From positions 1 to 33,433 of the forward strand of contig CAKTIH010000006.1 of the NCBI GenBank assembly GCA_934565615.1: 33,433 nt of DNA. The letters run 5' to 3'. The notes beneath the pieces were generated by a model, which was given only the letters and a program-made list of their open reading frames with translations, did no database searches and was not told the origin of the DNA. The translations under genes were made by a program, and so were the position numbers. Source of the DNA: an uncultured Oscillospiraceae bacterium. Its GTDB lineage: Bacteria > Bacillota > Clostridia > Oscillospirales > Oscillospiraceae. Position 1 is the stretch's first letter. Every line of letters begins with the position of its first letter. Positions 1 to 7,467 of the stretch are shown here, piece after piece.

Positions 1-657
1 CGCTCCGTCTGCCCCACCGCTACTATGGAAGTGACCTTCACCGGTTCCTGGTACGATGAGACCGCCGAGAAGGAAGCTGCAAACAAGCTCATCGGCAACG
101 GCTGCAAGCTCATCAGCCAGCACGCTGACTCTATGGGCGCTCCCACCGCATGCGAGACCGCCGGCGTCCCCAACGTTTCCTACAACGGCTCCACCGAGGC
201 TGCCTGCCCCAACACCTTCATCGTCTCCTCCCGCATCAACTGGGCTCCCTACTATGAGTACGCCATCACCGCTGTTATGAACGGCGAAAACATCGACGCT
301 GACTGGACCGGCACCCTTGCCACCGGCTCCGTCGTCCTCACCGACATCAACACTGCCGTCGCTGCCGAGGGCACTGCCGAGGCAATTGCCGATGTCACTG
401 CAAAGCTCGAGTCCGGCGAAGTTCAGGTCTTTGACTGCTCCACCTTCACCGTCTCCGGTGACAACGTGACCGACGCCATGACCGTTGACGCTGACGGCCA
501 CGTCACCTCCTACCTCGCAGACGTCGACACTGACGCCGCCTACACCGGCGACACCGAGGCTGTTGAGGACGGCGCTTTCAAGGAATCCACCTTCCGTGCA
601 GCTCCTTACTTCGATCTCAAGATCGACGGCATCACCCTTCTTGACACCGCATTCTAA
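1..657 (+). CDS. BMP-family ABC transporter substrate-binding protein, 3' part
   Basis: Extracellular lipid-anchored binding protein of a BMP/PnrA-type importer, a family that mostly binds nucleosides and passes them to an ATPase plus two permeases. The frame is open from base 1, so the start and signal peptide lie outside the window; 218 codons are present. Visible family features are the FTGSWYDETAEKEAA segment, then a stretch resembling the family's 'GAD-QH-DS' region (LISQHADSMGAPTACETAG) and the conserved SSRINWAPYYEYAI block. The ATPase and permeases follow at 1092-4716, after a strong terminator and a structured repeat, so the binding protein is probably expressed at a higher level than the membrane parts. 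The specificity (nucleoside) is inferred from family and neighbours. Confidence 0.88.
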   Translation, partial: RSVCPTATMEVTFTGSWYDETAEKEAANKLIGNGCKLISQHADSMGAPTACETAGVPNVSYNGSTEAACPNTFIVSSRINWAPYYEYAITAVMNGENIDADWTGTLATGSVVLTDINTAVAAEGTAEAIADVTAKLESGEVQVFDCSTFTVSGDNVTDAMTVDADGHVTSYLADVDTDAAYTGDTEAVEDGAFKESTFRAAPYFDLKIDGITLLDTAF

Positions 658-685
658 TTGAACCGCATCTGACTGTTACTGCAGG

Positions 686-725
686 CGGGCAGCGCAATGA
701 CAACTTAATTGCGCTGCCCGTTTTT
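686..725 (+). terminator. Intrinsic terminator after the binding-protein gene
   Basis: A perfect 13-bp stem (686-698 with 708-720, CGGGCAGCGCAAT) with a 9-nt loop is followed directly by TTTTT. It lies inside the ABC operon, between binding protein and ATPase, so downstream genes need read-through or another promoter. Confidence 0.9.
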
Positions 726-735
726 ACCTTTGGCC

Positions 736-782
736 ACCGCATAAGAAAGCACATGATAAACGCGTATGCTTTCTTATGCGGT
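736..782. repeat. Perfect 16-bp inverted repeat (hairpin)
   Basis: ACCGCATAAGAAAGCA at 736-751 is repeated inverted at 767-782, with a 15-nt loop. No T-run follows on the + strand, so it is not a normal + strand terminator. It sits between the terminator and the structured repeat. I saw no second copy in the window. Role unknown. Confidence 0.7.
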
Positions 783-794
783 ATTGGACTTTGG

Positions 795-1071
795 TACCAT
801 CAGATGATAAGAGCACACACGCCTGACAGCATGTCTTTTCGGCGCTTTTTGTCCTTTTCGTCTTGATGGGTTACGACACATCTTCGACTCAAAAACCAAA
901 AATCACACGAAAATCCAAAGCTGTCAGGTGCAGGCAGTTTTGCCGGAGCAGAAATGCGCTCAGGCAATGAAAAGTCCGCAGGTAATACTTTGTGTATTAG
1001 CAAGGACTTTGAGGCGGCATGGGCGTATTTCTGCCCGTCAAAACCGTATGTGCCCTTATCATCTGATGGTA
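795..1071 (+). repeat. Dispersed structured repeat, copy 1 (277 bp, three-arm fold)
   Basis: The first and last 27 bases (795-821 and 1045-1071) are inverted copies with 25 of 27 pairs. Immediately inside, CCTGACAGC (822-830) pairs with GCTGTCAGG (920-928). A third arm pairs 937-959 with 1023-1044, one long helix with an internal loop or bulge. Inside the third arm AAAGTCC (971-977) pairs with GGACTTT (1004-1010). The whole thus folds as a closed three-way junction. About nine of ten bases match the copy at 17467-17744. Both ends are flanked by TA if the element is read as starting at CCAT. The right end is 6 nt before the Shine-Dalgarno of the ATPase gene. It could be a non-coding or leader RNA, or a non-autonomous mobile element; the sequence alone does not decide. 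Confidence 0.85.
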
Positions 1072-1091
1072 TATATTAAGGAGTGACCGTA

Positions 1092-2624
1092 TTGGACAAT
1101 AAGATCGCGGCAGTCAAAATGCGCAATATCACGAAGACCTTTGGCTCCGTCGTCGCAAACGACAGAGTCTGGCTCGATATATACAGGGGCGAGATACTTG
1201 CGCTCCTCGGCGAGAACGGCAGCGGCAAGACGACGCTCATGAACATGCTCGCCGGTATCTACTTCCCCGATGAGGGCGAGATAAGCATCGACGGCAAGCC
1301 CGTCGTCATAAGCTCCCCGAAGGACGCCTTCGACCTCGGTATCGGCATGATCCACCAGCACTTCAAGCTCGTCGACGTGCTGACCGCCGCAGAGAACATC
1401 GTCCTCGGCCTTCCCGGAAAGCTCGACCTGAAGGAGGCCTCCGCCAAGATAAAGCAGATCTGCGACGCTTACGGCTTTGAGGTCGACCCCAACCAGAAGA
1501 TATACGACATGTCTGTCTCCCAGAAGCAGACGGTCGAGATAATAAAGGTCCTCTACCGCGGCGCGGATATCCTGATTCTCGATGAGCCGACCGCCGTCCT
1601 CACCCCGCAGGAGACGGACAAGCTCTTCGCCGTCCTGCGCAATATGCGCGACGACGGCAAGGCGGTCGTTATCATTACCCACAAGATGCACGAGGTCGAG
1701 GAGCTGTCCGACCGCGTCGCTGTCCTGCGCCACGGCCAGTTCATCGGCGATATGCGCACCAAGGACACAAACGCACAGGAAATGACCAACATGATGGTCG
1801 GCCATGCGGTCACGCTCAATATTGACAGACCCGATCCCGTCGATCCCAAGCCCCGCATCGAGGTCAAGAACCTCACCGTGCGCAGCATCGACGGCATCGT
1901 GAAGCTCGACGATGTGAGCTTCACGGCAAACTCCGGCGAGATCCTCGGCATCGCGGGCATTTCCGGCTGCGGCCAGAAGGAACTGCTCGAAGCCATTGCC
2001 GGGCTCCAGCCGGTCGAATCCGGCAGCATCAGCTACGTTGAGGACGACGGCAAGGCCGATGAGCTCATCGGCAAGGACCCCCTCGCGATAGCGGACATGG
2101 GCGTCGCGCTCTCGTTCGTGCCTGAGGACAGGCTCGGCATGGGTCTTGTCGGCAACATGGACCTTGCGGATAACATGATGCTCCGCTCCTTCCGCCGCGG
2201 CCACGGCCTGTTCACCGACCGCAAGTCCCCGCGTAAGCTCGCGCAGGAGGTCGTTGACGATCTCGAAGTCAGCACCCCCGGCATCTCCACTCCGGTGCGC
2301 CGCCTGTCCGGCGGCAACGTGCAGAAGGTGCTCGTCGGGCGCGAGATCGCTTCCGCCCCCACCGTGCTGCTCACGGCCTACGCCGTGCGCGGATTGGATA
2401 TCAACTCTTCCTATACTATATATGACCTCATAAACCGGCAGAAGAAAAAGGGCGTCGCCGTCATATACGTCGGCGAGGATCTTGACGTGCTGCTGGAGCT
2501 GGCCGATAGGATACTCGTCCTCTGCGGCGGCAAGGTCAGCGGCATCGTTGAGGGACGCAAGACCTCGAAGCGCGAGGTCGGCATGATGATGACAAAGCTC
2601 GGAGGTGACAAGGCCGATGAATAA
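1092..2624 (+). CDS. ABC transporter ATP-binding protein, nucleoside (BMP) type, two fused nucleotide-binding domains
   Basis: Energises import for the BMP-type system. Domain 1: Walker A GENGSGKT (residues 40-47), signature SVSQKQ (141-146) in place of LSGGQ, Walker B ILILDE (160-165). Domain 2: degenerate Walker A GISGCGQK (289-296), intact signature LSGGNVQK (405-412), and TAYAVRGLD where Walker B should be, without the catalytic Asp-Glu. Such asymmetry is common in this family (NupO/YufO, RbsA-like), giving one competent composite site. Length of 510 aa is normal. I chose TTG at 1092: AAGGAG (1078-1083) is 8 nt before it, whereas the in-frame GTG at 1083 overlaps that site. The next gene overlaps by 8 nt. 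Confidence 0.9.
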   Translation: MDNKIAAVKMRNITKTFGSVVANDRVWLDIYRGEILALLGENGSGKTTLMNMLAGIYFPDEGEISIDGKPVVISSPKDAFDLGIGMIHQHFKLVDVLTAAENIVLGLPGKLDLKEASAKIKQICDAYGFEVDPNQKIYDMSVSQKQTVEIIKVLYRGADILILDEPTAVLTPQETDKLFAVLRNMRDDGKAVVIITHKMHEVEELSDRVAVLRHGQFIGDMRTKDTNAQEMTNMMVGHAVTLNIDRPDPVDPKPRIEVKNLTVRSIDGIVKLDDVSFTANSGEILGIAGISGCGQKELLEAIAGLQPVESGSISYVEDDGKADELIGKDPLAIADMGVALSFVPEDRLGMGLVGNMDLADNMMLRSFRRGHGLFTDRKSPRKLAQEVVDDLEVSTPGISTPVRRLSGGNVQKVLVGREIASAPTVLLTAYAVRGLDINSSYTIYDLINRQKKKGVAVIYVGEDLDVLLELADRILVLCGGKVSGIVEGRKTSKREVGMMMTKLGGDKADE

Positions 2625-3717
2625 GCAGAAGCAGGAGCCGCTGGCTCACATTTCCAAGCGCGGCGCTATGCCGTGGTACAAGGCTTGGGCTATCCGCCTT
2701 GGTGCGATAGTCGCGGCGCTGCTCGTGTGCGCGCTCGTCACCACCGTCACGACCGGTGAGGACCCGATCGCCGTATACGGCGCTATGATAAGCGGTGCTT
2801 TCGGCACCGCGCGCCGAAGCTGGATAACCTTCCAGGGCATGGCAGTTCTGCTGTGCATCTCCCTTGCTGTGACCCCTGCGTTCAAGATGCGCTTCTGGAA
2901 CATCGGCGCCGAGGGTCAGACCCTCGCCGGCTGCCTTGCGACAACGGCTGTGATGATCTGCCTGAGTGATAAAATGTCAAACGGCATGCTGATCCTCACC
3001 ATGACTGTCGCGGCTATCGCGGCGGGCGCGCTGTGGGGCTTCATCCCGGCTTTCTTCAAGGCCAAGTGGAACACGAACGAGACGCTCTTCACCCTGATGA
3101 TGAACTATGTCGCGACCCAGCTCGTCGCGTACTTCATCATTGTGTGGGAGGTCCCCAAGGGCGCAGGGCAGATCGGCATTATCAATCAGGCTACCGAGCT
3201 TGGCTGGCTGCCGCAGCTCGGCGGGAACAAGTACCTGCTGAGCATAGTCGTCGCCGCTGTGGTGACGGTCGCGGTGTACGTGTACCTCAACTACTCCAAG
3301 CATGGCTATGAGATAAGCGTCGTCGGCGAGAGCGAGCGCACCGCGCGCTACGTCGGCATCAAGGTCGAGAAGGTCATCATGCGCACTATGGCGCTCTCCG
3401 GTGCTATCTGCGGCCTTGCGGGTCTGCTGCTCGTCGGCGGCATAAACCACACCGTCACTACCACTATTGCCGGCGGCCGCGGCTTCACGGCGGTCATGGT
3501 GTCGTGGCTTGCGAAGTTTAACCCCATCATCATGGTCTTTACGTCTCTGCTGCTGGTGTTCTTGGAGCGCGGCGCTGGCGAAATTTCCACCGCCTTCGGC
3601 CTGAACCATTCCTTCTCCGATATTCTTACCGGCATCATCCTGTTCTTCATCATCGGCAGCGAGTTCTTCATCAACTATAAGATAAGCTTCCGCAAGGCCG
3701 CAAAGAAGGAGGACTGA
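2617..3717 (+). CDS. ABC transporter permease, nucleoside type (first)
   Basis: Membrane subunit of the BMP-type importer (NupP/YufP-like, BPD_transp_2 family). A 366-aa hydrophobic protein with a short charged N-terminus, a first membrane helix at about residues 20-40, and the family core around AFKMRFWNIGAEGQ and GESERTARYVGI. Start is ATG 2617, with GGAGGTG at 2601-2607; the upstream GTG at 2605 lies in that site. It overlaps the ATPase gene end (translational coupling), and the second permease begins 3 nt after its stop. Substrate inferred from family only. Confidence 0.9.
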   Translation: MNKQKQEPLAHISKRGAMPWYKAWAIRLGAIVAALLVCALVTTVTTGEDPIAVYGAMISGAFGTARRSWITFQGMAVLLCISLAVTPAFKMRFWNIGAEGQTLAGCLATTAVMICLSDKMSNGMLILTMTVAAIAAGALWGFIPAFFKAKWNTNETLFTLMMNYVATQLVAYFIIVWEVPKGAGQIGIINQATELGWLPQLGGNKYLLSIVVAAVVTVAVYVYLNYSKHGYEISVVGESERTARYVGIKVEKVIMRTMALSGAICGLAGLLLVGGINHTVTTTIAGGRGFTAVMVSWLAKFNPIIMVFTSLLLVFLERGAGEISTAFGLNHSFSDILTGIILFFIIGSEFFINYKISFRKAAKKED

Positions 3718-3720
3718 GCA

Positions 3721-4716
3721 ATGTTTGATATAGTTTCCTTTATTCCGAGAGCCGTCGTTCAGGGCATCCCGCTGCTCTTCGGCAGCACCGGCGAGACGCT
3801 GACCGAGAAGTCCGGCAACCTCAACCTCGGCATTCCCGGCATCATGTATGTCGGCGGCATCTGCGGCGTCATCGGCGCATTTGCGTATGAGCAGTCCGCA
3901 GGCTCCGCGGAAGCCATGAGCGGCTTTCTCGCGATAATGATCCCGCTGCTGTGCTCCCTGCTCGGGTCCCTGCTGATGGGGCTTCTCTACTGCTTCCTCA
4001 CCGTTTCCCTGCGCGCGAACCAGAACGTCACCGGCCTTGCGATGACCACCTTCGGCGTCGGCTTCGGCAACTTCTTCGGCGGCTCGCTCATAAAGCTCAC
4101 CGGCAGCGAGGTCCCGTCCATCGCCCTGTCCGCGACAAGCGCTTACTACAGCCGCTCCCTTCCCTTTGCTGATAAGCTCGGTTGGTTCGGCAAGATATTC
4201 CTGAGCTACGGCTTCCTCGCATACGCCGCTATCATCATCGCCCTTGCCGCGGCTTATGTGCTCAAGCACACCCGCGTCGGCCTGCACCTGCGCGCCGTCG
4301 GCGAGAGCCCGAACACTGCGGACGCCGCCGGTATCGATGTCAAGAAGTATAAGTACATCGCCACCTGCGTCGGCAGCATGATTGCCGGCCTCGGCGGATT
4401 GTACTACGTCATGGACTATGCCTGCGGCATCTGGTCGAACGACGCTTTCGGCGACCGCGGCTGGCTCGCCATCGCGCTCGTTATCTTCACGATATGGAAA
4501 CCGGATGTCGGTGTGATATCCTCCATCCTCTTCGGCGGACTGTATATCCTGTATCTGTTCCTGCCCACCGGCACGAACCTCGCCGTCAAGGAGCTGTATA
4601 AGATGATCCCCTACGTCGTCACTATCGTAGTTCTGGTCATCTCCTCAATGCGCGATAAGCGCGAGAATCAGCCCCCCGCATCCCTCGGCCTTGCCTACTT
4701 CCGAGAAGAGCGGTAA
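3721..4716 (+). CDS. ABC transporter permease, nucleoside type (second)
   Basis: Second membrane subunit (NupQ/YufQ-like, BPD_transp_2). The 331-aa protein carries the family's early motif GETLTEKSGNLNLGIPGIM (about residues 21-39) and the later RAVGESPNTADAAGI segment that contacts the ATPase. GGAGG precedes the ATG. It is the last gene of the importer and is followed by a terminator. Pairing of two different permeases with one double ATPase and a BMP binding protein is the standard make-up of bacterial nucleoside ABC importers. Confidence 0.9.
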   Translation: MFDIVSFIPRAVVQGIPLLFGSTGETLTEKSGNLNLGIPGIMYVGGICGVIGAFAYEQSAGSAEAMSGFLAIMIPLLCSLLGSLLMGLLYCFLTVSLRANQNVTGLAMTTFGVGFGNFFGGSLIKLTGSEVPSIALSATSAYYSRSLPFADKLGWFGKIFLSYGFLAYAAIIIALAAAYVLKHTRVGLHLRAVGESPNTADAAGIDVKKYKYIATCVGSMIAGLGGLYYVMDYACGIWSNDAFGDRGWLAIALVIFTIWKPDVGVISSILFGGLYILYLFLPTGTNLAVKELYKMIPYVVTIVVLVISSMRDKRENQPPASLGLAYFREER

Positions 4717-4726
4717 TAAAAATTCT

Positions 4727-4757
4727 CAGCCCCGGACATACGTCCGGGGCTGATTTT
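4727..4757 (+). terminator. Intrinsic terminator, ABC operon
   Basis: CAGCCCCGGAC (4727-4737) pairs perfectly with GTCCGGGGCTG (4742-4752) over a 4-nt loop, followed by ATTTTA. It separates the importer from the convergent ECF gene; on the minus strand the other side reads AGAATTTTTATT, so it may work in both directions. Confidence 0.8.
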
Positions 4758-4770
4758 ATACGGAGCGCCG

Positions 4771-5283
4771 TCACACCATGTATTCCGCGACCTGCTTTGC
4801 GATGAACTTTGAGCGCGTGAGCAGCAGCAACACCGCCGCCTGCACCGGCAGCATGACCGCAAGCTGCACCGCGCGCGTCGCGAGCATCGCGGCGTAGGAG
4901 TTGCTGGTGATGAAGGAGATCATCGCGGAGTTCGCGAGGAAGGAGACTATCAGGCAGTTGAGCGCCGCCGCCAGAACGGCGTGTATCCACGAGCGCTCAC
5001 GCTTATACAGACACAGGCCGAATATGAGTCCCGTGACCGCCGCGGTCAGCGTAAAGCCCGGGAAATACGCACCCGTCGGGAACGCGAGCGAGCCGATGAG
5101 GTCGCCCAGCGCGGAGACGAGCGCCGCCCAAGCGGGGCCGTAGAGCATCGCGCACAGCGCAATCGCGGCAAAGCCGAGACCAATCTTCATAAGCGGGGTG
5201 TTGAACGCGAACACGCGTGTGAGCAGCACATCCGCCGCGAGCAGTATCGCCGATACGGCGAGCTTACGTGTAGTTATCTTCAT
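4771..5283 (-). CDS. folT: ECF transporter S component, folate type (FolT-like)
   Basis: Substrate-binding membrane subunit of an energy-coupling-factor vitamin importer; it would share an EcfA/A'/T module encoded elsewhere. The 170-aa protein has about five to six helices. Family features are an N-terminal helix ending in LTRVFAF, then GFAAIALCAMLYGPAWAALV, the acidic GDLIGSLAFPTGAYFPG segment and a GLIFGLCLYKR turn, resembling folate-type S components. Start ATG 5281-5283, with AAAGGTGA about 10 nt ahead; a longer ATG start (MSTDGKKG...) would place that site inside the gene. Riboflavin- or queuosine-type S components are alternatives. Confidence 0.75.
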   Translation of the reverse strand: MKITTRKLAVSAILLAADVLLTRVFAFNTPLMKIGLGFAAIALCAMLYGPAWAALVSALGDLIGSLAFPTGAYFPGFTLTAAVTGLIFGLCLYKRERSWIHAVLAAALNCLIVSFLANSAMISFITSNSYAAMLATRAVQLAVMLPVQAAVLLLLTRSKFIAKQVAEYMV

Positions 5284-5381
5284 TATTATAATATCACCTT
5301 TCTTACCATCAGTTGACATGGACACACGGTTTTGACGTGCAGTCGATAGAATACCACACGGCGGCGCGGAGCACAAGCCGC

Positions 5382-5411
5382 GTATCAAATTTCCCAAGAC
5401 GGGAAATAATA
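5382..5411 (+). promoter_or_regulatory. Sigma-F-like promoter for sigG
   Basis: GTATC (5382-5386), a 15-nt spacer, then GGAAATAATA (5402-5411) closely matches the forespore sigma-F pattern (GYATA / GGnnAnAnTR). In Bacillus, sigG is switched on by sigma-F. It lies about 45 nt before the sigG Shine-Dalgarno, a sensible distance. This is a pattern match by eye. Confidence 0.5.
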
Positions 5412-5457
5412 ACCACACTCTTGGACGGGCGCATATGCGTTCTCCGGATAAAAAGGA

Positions 5458-6243
5458 GTGACGGTTATACAGGGCAAGGTAGAGATATGCGGAGTCAACA
5501 CGGCAAGGCTCCCTGTGCTGAAATCCGCCGAGACCCGCGCGCTGCTCGAGCGCGCCCGCGGCGGCGACAAGACCGCGCGCGAGGAGCTGATCTCGGGAAA
5601 CCTGAGACTGGTTCTGTCGGTCATCCAGAAGTTTGCCGGGCGCGGCGAGAGCATGGACGATCTGTTTCAGGTCGGCTGCATCGGGCTCATCAAGGCCGTG
5701 GACTGCTTCGACCTGAGCCAGAATGTGCAGTTTTCGACCTACGGTGTGCCGATGATCGCCGGGGAGCTGCGGCGCTTCCTGCGCGACCACAGCGCCATCC
5801 GCGTCTCGCGCTCGATGCGCGATACGGCATATAAAGTGCTTCAGGCCAAGGAGCGCCTGACCGCCGCCGACGGACACGAGCCGAGCATCGAGGCTATCGC
5901 CAAGGAGCTCGGCATACCGCGGCAGGAGGTCGTGTTTGCAATGGAGGCGATAAGCGATCCCGTCTCCCTATATGACCCCGTGTACAGCGACGGCGGCGAG
6001 AGCGCCTGCGTGATGGATCAGATCGGCGACACGCGCAATACCGACGAGCAGTGGCTTGAGCAGATCGCGCTTCAGGAGGCCGTGAAGCGGCTCGACAGCC
6101 GCGAAAAACACATCCTCGCCCTGCGCTTCTATGACGGGCGCACGCAGATGGAGGTCGCAAAGGAGGTCGGCATATCGCAGGCGCAGGTCTCGCGCCTTGA
6201 GAAAAACGCGATAAGCCGCATAAAGAAGAATATCACCGCGTAG
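5458..6243 (+). CDS. sigG: RNA polymerase sporulation sigma factor SigG
   Basis: Late forespore sigma factor that directs transcription of spore-protection and germination genes. The N-terminal KVEICGVNTARLPVL is the SigG hallmark; region 2 DDLFQVGCIGLIKAVD (about 67-82), QFSTYGVPMIAGELRRFLRD, the region 3 block IRVSRSMRD, and region 4.2 TQMEVAKEVGISQAQVSRLE near the C-terminus are intact. Length of 261 aa fits the family. Start is uncertain: the only standard codon is GTG 5458, which overlaps AAGGAG (5453-5458); GTT 5464 and ATA 5467 sit at proper spacing instead. In Bacillus and many Clostridia sigG is next to sigE/spoIIGA; here it stands alone. Confidence 0.93.
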   Translation: MTVIQGKVEICGVNTARLPVLKSAETRALLERARGGDKTAREELISGNLRLVLSVIQKFAGRGESMDDLFQVGCIGLIKAVDCFDLSQNVQFSTYGVPMIAGELRRFLRDHSAIRVSRSMRDTAYKVLQAKERLTAADGHEPSIEAIAKELGIPRQEVVFAMEAISDPVSLYDPVYSDGGESACVMDQIGDTRNTDEQWLEQIALQEAVKRLDSREKHILALRFYDGRTQMEVAKEVGISQAQVSRLEKNAISRIKKNITA

Positions 6244-6278
6244 TATGAAAAAAATACGCGGAAAAGCATTGAAAATAC

Positions 6279-6307
6279 TTGACTTTCACTTATGACTCTG
6301 TTATATT
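6279..6307 (+). promoter_or_regulatory. Sigma-A promoter for rplJL
   Basis: TTGACT (6279-6284), 17-nt spacer, TATATT (6302-6307). Transcription would begin near 6314, at the start of the L10 leader. Confidence 0.8.
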
Positions 6308-6311
6308 GTTA

Positions 6312-6431
6312 TGGCGCTCCAAAGACAGCAGGTGGGTCCTGCCCGTAAATCCTGCCGAGGACATTAACAATATCAAGGTTTACCGTGATTGTTTTTGTGC
6401 CCTTGCGTCTTGACGCAGGGGTTTTCTTTTT
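6312..6431 (+). promoter_or_regulatory. Ribosomal protein L10 leader with attenuator
   Basis: Autoregulatory mRNA leader bound by L10 (or L10-L12). It carries the family landmarks AAAGACAGCAGGTGGGTCCTG near 6321 and CCTGCCGAGGACATTAACAA near 6350, then a terminator hairpin: CCCTTGCGTC (6400-6409) with GACGCAGGGG (6412-6421), followed by TTTTCTTTTT. Excess L10 would favour termination before rplJ. Recognised by motif and position directly upstream of rplJ. Confidence 0.85.
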
Positions 6432-6467
6432 GGGCGTGTCATCATTCGCGTGGAGGTGAAACACAAT

Positions 6468-7004
6468 ATGCCAAATGCAAAGGTTCTTAGCGAAAAGCAG
6501 GCGATAGTTGAAGCTCTGGCTGAACGCATCAAGGGCGCAAGCGCAGGTATCCTGGTCGATTACAAGGGAATCACCGTTTCTGAGGACACCGCACTGCGTA
6601 CCGAGCTGCGCAAGGACGAGGTCAACTACACTGTTGTCAAGAACACCCTGACCAGAAAGGCTCTGGACAAGCTGGGGATGAGCGGTCTCGACCACGTCCT
6701 CAACGGCACCACTTCTCTGGCCACCGCTGAGAATGACCCCATCGCTCCTTTCCGTATCATCAATGATTACAGCAAGAAGCTGGGCGACCGTTTCAACGTC
6801 AAGGCTGCCTTCATGGAGGGCAAGATCCTTACCGACGCTGAGATAGCCGAAATGTCATCTCTGCCCTCCAAGGATGCTCTGTATTCCAAGGTTCTGGGCA
6901 CCATGATCGCACCCATCACCGGCCTGGCCGTTTGCCTCGGTCAGATTCTCGAGCAGAAGGGCGGCTCTATCGAGTCCGGCGCTGCTGAAGCCGCAGCTGA
7001 ATAA
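6468..7004 (+). CDS. rplJ: 50S ribosomal protein L10
   Basis: Forms the base of the ribosomal stalk and anchors L7/L12 dimers that recruit translation factors. 178 aa, starting MPNAKVLSEKQAIVEALAERI, with the conserved YKGITVSEDTALRTELRK and VVKNTLTRKAL segments and a C-terminal helix for L12 binding. ATG 6468 is preceded by GGAGGTGA (6451-6458); the GTG at 6450 would be before that site. It lies 35 nt before rplL and is controlled by the L10 leader. Confidence 0.95.
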   Translation: MPNAKVLSEKQAIVEALAERIKGASAGILVDYKGITVSEDTALRTELRKDEVNYTVVKNTLTRKALDKLGMSGLDHVLNGTTSLATAENDPIAPFRIINDYSKKLGDRFNVKAAFMEGKILTDAEIAEMSSLPSKDALYSKVLGTMIAPITGLAVCLGQILEQKGGSIESGAAEAAAE

Positions 7005-7039
7005 TCAGGCTGCACAAATAATTTATGGAGGAAATTACA

Positions 7040-7408
7040 ATGAGTGAAAAAATCACTGCCATGATCGAAGAGATCAAAGGCCTTACCGTTCTTGAGCTCA
7101 GCGAGCTCGTACATGCTCTGGAGGACACCTTCGGTGTTTCCGCCGCTGCCGTCGCTGCCGGCCCCGCTGTCGCTGCTGGCCCCGCTGTCGAAGAGAAGAC
7201 CGAGTTTGACGTCGTCATGACCGCTTTCGGCGCAGAGAAGATCAAGGTCATCAAGGAGATCCGTGGTATCACCGGTCTCGGCCTCGCAGAGGCGAAGGCA
7301 ATGGTCGAAGCCGTCCCCGCAAAGGTCAAGGAAGGCATCTCCAAGGAAGACGCAGAGGCTCTCAAGGCTCAGCTCGAGGCCGTCGGCGCAACCGTCGAGA
7401 TCAAGTAA
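7040..7408 (+). CDS. rplL: 50S ribosomal protein L7/L12
   Basis: Stalk protein that contacts elongation factors and stimulates their GTPase activity. 122 aa: N-terminal dimerisation helices (ITAMIEEIKGLTVLELSELV), a flexible Ala/Pro/Gly hinge (about residues 36-52), then the globular C-terminal domain with EFDVVMTAFGAEKIKVIK and the GLGLAEAKAMVE factor-binding surface. ATG 7040 follows ATGGAGGAA, whose ATG (7025) is in the Shine-Dalgarno region and not the likely start. A strong terminator follows. The hinge holds a short repeat (VAAGPA twice). Confidence 0.96.
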   Translation: MSEKITAMIEEIKGLTVLELSELVHALEDTFGVSAAAVAAGPAVAAGPAVEEKTEFDVVMTAFGAEKIKVIKEIRGITGLGLAEAKAMVEAVPAKVKEGISKEDAEALKAQLEAVGATVEIK

Positions 7409-7424
7409 TTTATTACTGTCTTAT

Positions 7425-7463
7425 AAAAATACCGTCTGTCATTGGCAGACGGTATTTTTATTA
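7425..7463 (+). terminator. Terminator of rplJL
   Basis: AAAAATACCGTCTG (7425-7438) pairs perfectly with CAGACGGTATTTTT (7446-7459), with a 7-nt loop and T-run in the right arm. Confidence 0.9.
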
Positions 7464-7467
7464 TAGT

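Noticed and set aside
800..1003. Minus-strand open frame inside structured repeat copy 1, with a related frame at 17466-17735
   Set aside because: The two frames share sequence only because they lie in the repeat. They run through the paired arms, have no ribosome site at a good distance and differ in start and end; not called as genes.
1059..2204. Long minus-strand open frame opposite the ABC ATPase gene (and similar frames opposite 9059-14148, 19707-22067, 26574-27881, 28056-29468)
   Set aside because: These are antisense shadows caused by GC-rich codon use in real genes; their translations are low in hydrophobic core and show no family motifs.
5284..5457. Possible folate (THF) riboswitch before the minus-strand folT-like gene
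   Set aside because: I looked for the conserved THF-riboswitch segments in this leader and did not find them; only a weak promoter-like pattern is visible.
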